DNA of 64,000 nt, taken from NCBI RefSeq assembly GCF_029873635.1, contig NC_080418.1:151459748-151523747 (forward strand), written 5' to 3'. Numbering within the stretch: the stretch's first letter is position 1; the number at the start of each line of letters is the position of its first letter. The notes beneath the pieces were generated by a model, which worked only from the letters and a program-made list of their open reading frames with translations, was not told the origin of the DNA and made no database searches. Origin of the DNA: Malania oleifera. Lineage: Eukaryota; Streptophyta; Magnoliopsida; Santalales; Ximeniaceae. The translations under genes were made by a program, and so were the position numbers. Below, one piece after another: positions 59,662-64,000 of this stretch.

Positions 59662-59770
59662 AATGGTATCAGAGCCAACACCCAGCTGGAACTGCGATGA
59701 GACTCACATCACCTAGGTTTGGAAATGTGGGTTCGCAACGAGGACATTGCGTTCTATAAGTGGGGGAGAA

Positions 59771-60087
59771 TTTGATACCCCACGGATGAAAGACTTAAAA
59801 GATTAGATATTACTACCCATATCAACAAGTTGCACCTTTTTTTTCGGGAGCTTTCCCATAAGAACTCCATAGTTAAGCGTGCTTGGCTTGGAGCAATCTT
59901 GGGATGGGTGACCTCTTGGGAATTTTTCTCAAGAAGTGTGTGAGTGAGGACAAAACACACTGAAAAGGACACGTGTTGATCTGTGGGGCTAGTCATTAGT
60001 CCGATAAGGCCCGTCCCCCAGTTGTTTGGTCCAGGTAGAGGAGGAGAGATGCAGTGCTCCCTGGCAGACCCAGGTTGGGGCATTACA
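59771..60087 (+). repeat. Cassandra LTR c
   Basis: Starts TTTGATACCCC and ends GGGGCATTACA, followed by the TTAGC target duplication. Confidence 0.9.
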
Positions 60088-60092
60088 TTAGC

Positions 60093-60990
60093 AATACTAC
60101 TAAAGCCCTGAATGAAACACCTATAGAAGCCGACATGACCAAGGAAAGAATGGATATCTCTAACTGTCCTAGGGACAAGTAACTGGGAGATTAGCTCTAC
60201 CTTGGCCCTATCAACCGCTATACCATGCTCAAAAACCAAATGACCAAGATCTAAACCACTACTTACCATAAATTGACATTTTTCCTAATTCAAAAGCAAA
60301 TTCTTTTCCTTACATCTTTTCAAAATAGCAGTCAAATTTTTCAAACAAATATCAAAGGATTTACCAAACACAAAAAATCCATCCATGAAAATTTCACACA
60401 TATCAGAGAAAATACTCATCATGCAGTGCTAGAAAGTAGCAGGCGCATTACATAGATGGAATGGTATTCTGCAAAAGGCGAAAGTACCGAAGGCATCAGT
60501 GAAAGTAGTCTTCTCTTGATCCTCAGGTGCTACAACAATTTGATAATACCTAGAAAAACCATCCAAGAAACAGTAAAAGGAATTACCAGCTACTTTTTTG
60601 AGTATCTGATCTTGGAAAGGTAACGGGAAGTGATCTTTTCAACTAACCGAATTCAATTTATGATAATCAATGCACATTCTCCAACCCGTTACTTTCCTAG
60701 ATGGGATCAACTCTCCATTAGCATTTTCAATAATAGTCAAACTAGATTTTTTTGGAACTACCTGCGTCGGGCTTACCCCATTTGCTGTCGAAGATCAGAT
60801 AGATGATGTTAGCAGCTAATAATTTTAGCACTTCATTCTTTACCACCTCCTTCAAGGTTGGATTCAGCCTTCATTGCTCATCACGAACTGGTTTAGTATC
60901 TCCTTCTAGAAATATGTTATGAGTACAAATTGAAGGGTCCATACACTTGATGTCTGCAATGGTCCATCCTATCGCTCCTTGATGCTTCCT
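60093..60990 (-). pseudogene. Athila-like reverse transcriptase
   Basis: From the upstream end, the minus strand reads the VTGWRMCIDYHKLN region, decayed, near 60660. It then reads FYCFLDGFSRYYQIV and FAFCRIPFHLCNAPATF. At 60355-60400 the active site reads IFMDGFFVFG where FMDD is expected, so the second catalytic aspartate is lost. It continues LKNLTAILKRCKEKNLLLN, a stop, EKCQFMVSSGLDLGHLVFEH and VRDIHSFLGHVGFYRCFIQG, then reaches the Cassandra insertion. Confidence 0.85.
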
Positions 60991-62068
60991 TAGTACCTAC
61001 AATGACTCAGTTTCTTGTTTAAGAGTAAGGTGAGAAGAAATTGCCATAGGGAAAGTGCCTTCTTCTGGACCCAGGAAAACATACTTCAGCTCTTCAAGCA
61101 ATGGTTTCAGCTCAAGTGTCGAAATTTCTTCTTCTGATGACTTTATAATTTTGGGCAGGTCAATAGCCTCAAACATTGGCTTATGCCAACTACTTGTGTA
61201 ACTTGCATCCAACAAGTGAGGGGAATCATCTATCTTTGGAAACTGCCCCTCTGATTCTGGAAATTTTTTCATCAAATACCTCAAACTGTTCAAAAGGGTC
61301 GTTTTCAAACGCGCCATCAACATCAAGTACTGAAAATAGCTCTGAAATATCCAAATTATCTATTACATCAACTACATGTGTTTCTACGTCATCGCACCCA
61401 CTTGACTTCTTGTGAGCATTGAACATGTTCATTTCCAATGTCATATTTCCAAATGTGAGCTTAAGTACTCCTCTTCGACAATTAATCCAGGCATTATAAG
61501 TAGCAAGGAACAGTCACCCAAGAATAATAGGGGCTTGATATATGGTGGAGACGGGCTGCTGCATGTCCAGAACAACGAAGTCCACTGGGTAGTAAAATTT
61601 GTCAACTTGAACCAATACATCCTCAACTGTGGCATCATAGAAGTTTTCTTTAGCTCACCTAAACTCAGCTGCTCATATATCAAATATGGGAACAAGTTCA
61701 CACTACACCCCCAAATCAAGTAAAGCTCTCCCGATACGAGATACACCAATCATGATAGAAATAGTGGGAGAACTAGGGTCTCTGAGTTTTTGAGGAGTCT
61801 GACTCAATATCAACGCACTAACTTGCTCGGTCAATAAAGTCTTCTTCTTCACGTTTAGTTTCCTTTTTACTGTGCATAGGTCTTTCAAAAATTTTGCATA
61901 TGCAGGAACTTGTTGTATGGCATCCAGAAGTGGAATGTTGATCTTCACCTGTTTGAAGATTTCTTGAATCTTAGTGTGATACTTATTCTTCTGACCAGAT
62001 GTCAACCTCTGAGGATAGGGTACCACCGGTTGATACTCCTTAACAGTCTCATCCTCCTTATTATCCAA
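60991..62068 (-). pseudogene. Athila-like protease and flanking linker
   Basis: 61703-62068 minus reads VVPYPQRLTSGQKNKYHTKI, INIPLLDAIQQVPAYAKFLK, LILSQTPQKLRDPSSPTISI and then GRALLDLGV, where the Athila protease motif is usually DLGA. After a frameshift, 61441-61749 continues VNLFPYLIYEQLSLGELKKT. 60997-61326 carries the post-protease LELKPLLEELKYVFLGPEEG. The catalytic aspartate is present but the frame is broken. Confidence 0.85.
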
Positions 62069-62472
62069 CTTCTTTGAATTTAAGCTTGCTTCATCGGATT
62101 TTTATTTTCCTTTATTTGTCTCAGTTGCCACTTCAGGTGTTGGAGCAACTGTTTGTTGATCAACGGGCATTTCAGGTCGGGAAACTTCTTTTTCACTCCT
62201 TAAAGTATTGACGGCCTTAGCAGACTCAAAAGCATCCCCTGAAACATTATACACCAATTGCTGCTGTTGTCGATATACTTGGGGATTAGGCTGAGGCTAT
62301 GCTGTGCTGGAAATTTCCCGTAACTCATTTATGTTCTCATTGTTGTTCTGCATGAATTGCTGAAGAGTGGTTTCTATCAGTGCCATGCCATCATCAAAAG
62401 GTTTCTTTGATGGAATAAGAGCTAAAGTCAGTTGGAATCCTGGTGGTGCATAACTTTGAGATATTTGTTGCG
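62069..62472 (-). pseudogene. Athila-like gag C-terminal part
   Basis: Low-complexity Q/N-rich reading on the minus strand (PSKKPFDDGMALIETTLQQF, MQNNNENINELREISS, QVYRQQQQLVYNVSGDA), with stops. It is typical of the gag tail before protease in Athila-type elements. The rest of gag is missing beyond the 62473 junction. Confidence 0.65.
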
Positions 62473-63069
62473 TGTAACGACCCGAATAAAAATGGTATTT
62501 AAATAATAAAGAAAGGGAAATGGAAGCCTAAAACAGAAGGAAGCAGTCGAAGGAATAACAAAAAGGGAATTAGAAGAGCTTCGTCAACGAATACAGGGGA
62601 TTCATCAATGAAGGCTTAAGAAAATTCGTCGACGAAGAAATACCGAGAAGAGGGTTTAAGCTGACTGAATTTCGTCGACGAGGACTGAATTTCGTCGACG
62701 AAATTAATGAAGGATTCGTCGACGAATGACGTGGCTCGTTGACGAAATCCCCTATTCTATAAATATGGAAAAAACCAGATTTTACTTAAGGATTAAGAAA
62801 TTTATCATCTCTCTCTCTCCTCTTCGGTTCTCCCTCTTTCTTTCATCGATTTCGGGCCAGGTTTATGCCAGATCGACAATCCGAAGTCACCACAACGCTT
62901 CTGGAGAAGTTCTCTCCAAATCTGCTGCAGCGGATCATTGGTGAAAGCAAGTTGGAAACCATCCCAAATCCAGGGTAAGGACTTTTACTCAATATTTGGA
63001 TTTGTGACAGTTGAGAAAAGTGTTATACACTTGGAAATATTGAAGTTTAATACTAAGGTAGTTCTTTTC
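62473..63069 (+). mobile_element. truncated gypsy LTR, left part only
   Basis: It starts TGTAACGACCCGAATA and runs through a TCGTCGACGA array, TATAAATA (62758-62765), a CT run and an R/U5-like stretch (TCCAGGGTAAGG near 62970). Near 63069 it stops abruptly against opposite-strand RNase H. No right end or target duplication can be found. Confidence 0.78.
62579..62765 (+). promoter_or_regulatory. TTCGTCGACGAA palindrome array upstream of TATA in LTR
   Basis: At least six copies or near copies (AATTCGTCGACGAAG, TTTCGTCGACGAGG, TTTCGTCGACGAAATT, ATTCGTCGACGAATGA, CTCGTTGACGAAAT, CTTCGTCAACGAAT) in about 165 bp end just before TATAAATA. The same arrangement occurs in the LTRs at 19147, 29234 and 47149. 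Confidence 0.6.
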
Positions 63070-64000
63070 GTGGGTAGGGTAGTTCTTTTCGTACTCTTTC
63101 AACTGTCTAGACACATACGCTACTACCCTACCATGCTGCATCAACACACAGCCAAGTCCCTTTAAAGACGCATCACTATAGATAGTATACCCCTCACCCC
63201 CAGATGGGATGATCAATACCAGCGCTGTGACTAATCTCTACTTCAGCTCCTGAAAACTCTGCTCACAGCTGTCGTCCCACTTAAATCTGGCATTCTTCTT
63301 CGTCAATCGTGTCAGAGGCCCTGATAAAGCTGAGAACCCCTCAACGAAACGACGATAATAACCGGCTAAACCCAAAAAACTCCTAATCTCCTAGACGTTC
63401 CTCGGTCTAGCCCAGTTCACCACCGCCTCAATCTTACTGGGATCTACATAAATTCCATCTCCTAAGATGACATGCCCCAAAAATACAACTTTCTCGAGCC
63501 AAAACTCACATTTACTGAATTTTGCATACAGCTTCTTCTCTCTAAGCATCTGCAAAACCCGCCTCAAATGTATCTCATGCTCCCAGTATATCATCAATAA
63601 AAACAACCACGAACTAGTCTAGGTATTGGTGGAAGACTTTATTCATCAAGTCCATAAATACCGCAGGAGCATTCATCAGACCAAATGGCATAACAAGAAA
63701 CTCATAATGCCCATATCTGGTCCTGAAAGCTGTCTTTGATACATGTTATGCTCTCACCTTCACCTGATGGTAACCTGATCTGAGATCGATCTTCGAATAT
63801 ACTCGTGTACCCTGGAGCTGGTCAAACAAGTCATCTATACGAGGTAGAGGATATTATAGTCACTTTATTAATTTCTCTGTAGTCTATACACATCCTCATG
63901 GTCCTGTCTTTCTTCTTCACAAATAAAACTGGAGCTCCCCACGGAGATACACTAGGTCGTATAAAGCCTTTATCCAGCAAATCCGGCAACTAATCTTTTA
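63070..64000 (-). pseudogene. chromovirus-type (Tekay-like) gypsy RT-RNase H fragment
   Basis: From the window edge inward, the minus strand reads [40 protein letters not shown], and further on an intact FIDD active site near 63590, followed by a small frame disruption. It then reads [20 protein letters not shown] and [20 protein letters not shown] (63391-63560), and the RNase [21 protein letters not shown] and [19 protein letters not shown]. It ends at the LTR junction. The rest of the element lies to the right of the window or is deleted. Confidence 0.88.

Larger units (their letters stand above)
58920..60087 (+). mobile_element. Cassandra-type TRIM, tandem form with three LTRs, TSD TTAGC
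   Basis: Three LTRs of 316-317 bp (58920-59235, 59345-59661, 59771-60087) alternate with two interiors of 109 bp (59236-59344, 59662-59770). TTAGC flanks the whole array at 58915-58919 and 60088-60092. Each LTR holds a 5S-rRNA-like segment, the hallmark of Cassandra. Each interior holds a tRNA-Met-type primer-binding site at its start and a GTGGGGAAGAA or GTGGGGGAGAA purine tract at its end. There is no coding capacity. It is inserted in the minus-strand Athila-like RT/RNase H. Confidence 0.93.
57058..62472 (-). mobile_element. Athila-like Ty3/gypsy element body, no LTRs found
   Basis: On the minus strand the order is gag C-terminus, protease, RT, RNase H, integrase, typical of Ty3/gypsy, with wording close to the Athila lineage. 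The 5' end is cut by a gypsy LTR at 62473, and a Cassandra array (58920-60087) splits the RT/RNase H boundary. Multiple stops and frameshifts are present. Confidence 0.85.

Noticed and set aside
59011..59928. Functional 5S rRNA genes
   Set aside because: Only part of 5S with its promoter boxes is present, each copy is embedded in an LTR with PBS and PPT nearby, and the 5' half is diverged. This is the Cassandra signature.

Overview
This window is repeat-dominated nuclear DNA from a flowering plant, most likely a eudicot with a large genome. Evidence: plant-type Ty1/copia and Ty3/gypsy retrotransposons throughout, a 5S-derived Cassandra TRIM, AT-rich spacers, and one intron-containing plant gene. 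I cannot name the genus.

Only one convincing host gene is present: a three-exon, plus-strand gene at 12923-14943 for a pollen-type SKU5-similar (SKS) multicopper-oxidase-like secreted glycoprotein. A TATA box and a GA-rich 5' leader precede it. Almost everything else is retrotransposon sequence of several ages, inserted into one another.

Layout. 1-2859: 3' end and 3' LTR of a chromodomain gypsy element. 2969-4731: decayed copia IN-RT fragment (+). 5417-12205: short copia element (-), TSD TTAAT, one LTR split by a solo LTR. 12206-16490: the SKS gene and flanks. 16496-22219: gag-only non-autonomous LTR element (-), TSD CTATG, carrying a 40-bp minisatellite and a solo LTR. 22793-36098: SIRE/Maximus-like copia (+) that kept gag but lost pol, split by three solo LTRs. 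36379-38751: gypsy 3' LTR (-). 38886-55388: a tandem LTR-internal-LTR-internal-LTR array of an element with about 2.5-kb LTRs and a non-coding interior of about 460 bp, itself carrying four further solo LTRs nested up to three deep. 55389-56038: the end of a different LTR fused to it. 57058-62472: Athila-like gypsy polyprotein (-), split by a triple-LTR Cassandra TRIM (58920-60087, TSD TTAGC). 62473-63069: truncated gypsy LTR (+). 63070-64000: chromovirus-type RNase H/RT fragment (-) running out of the window.

The most interesting signals connect elements. The Cassandra TRIM and the large-LTR element share a 47-bp block just downstream of the primer-binding site, plus matching LTR ends, suggesting a common mobilising partner. 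Gypsy LTRs of diverged families share short stem-loop modules and arrays of TCGTCGACGA palindromes just upstream of their TATA boxes. Nine solo LTRs with exact 5-bp target duplications record frequent LTR-LTR recombination. All boundaries and alignments here were read by eye, without a search or alignment program.
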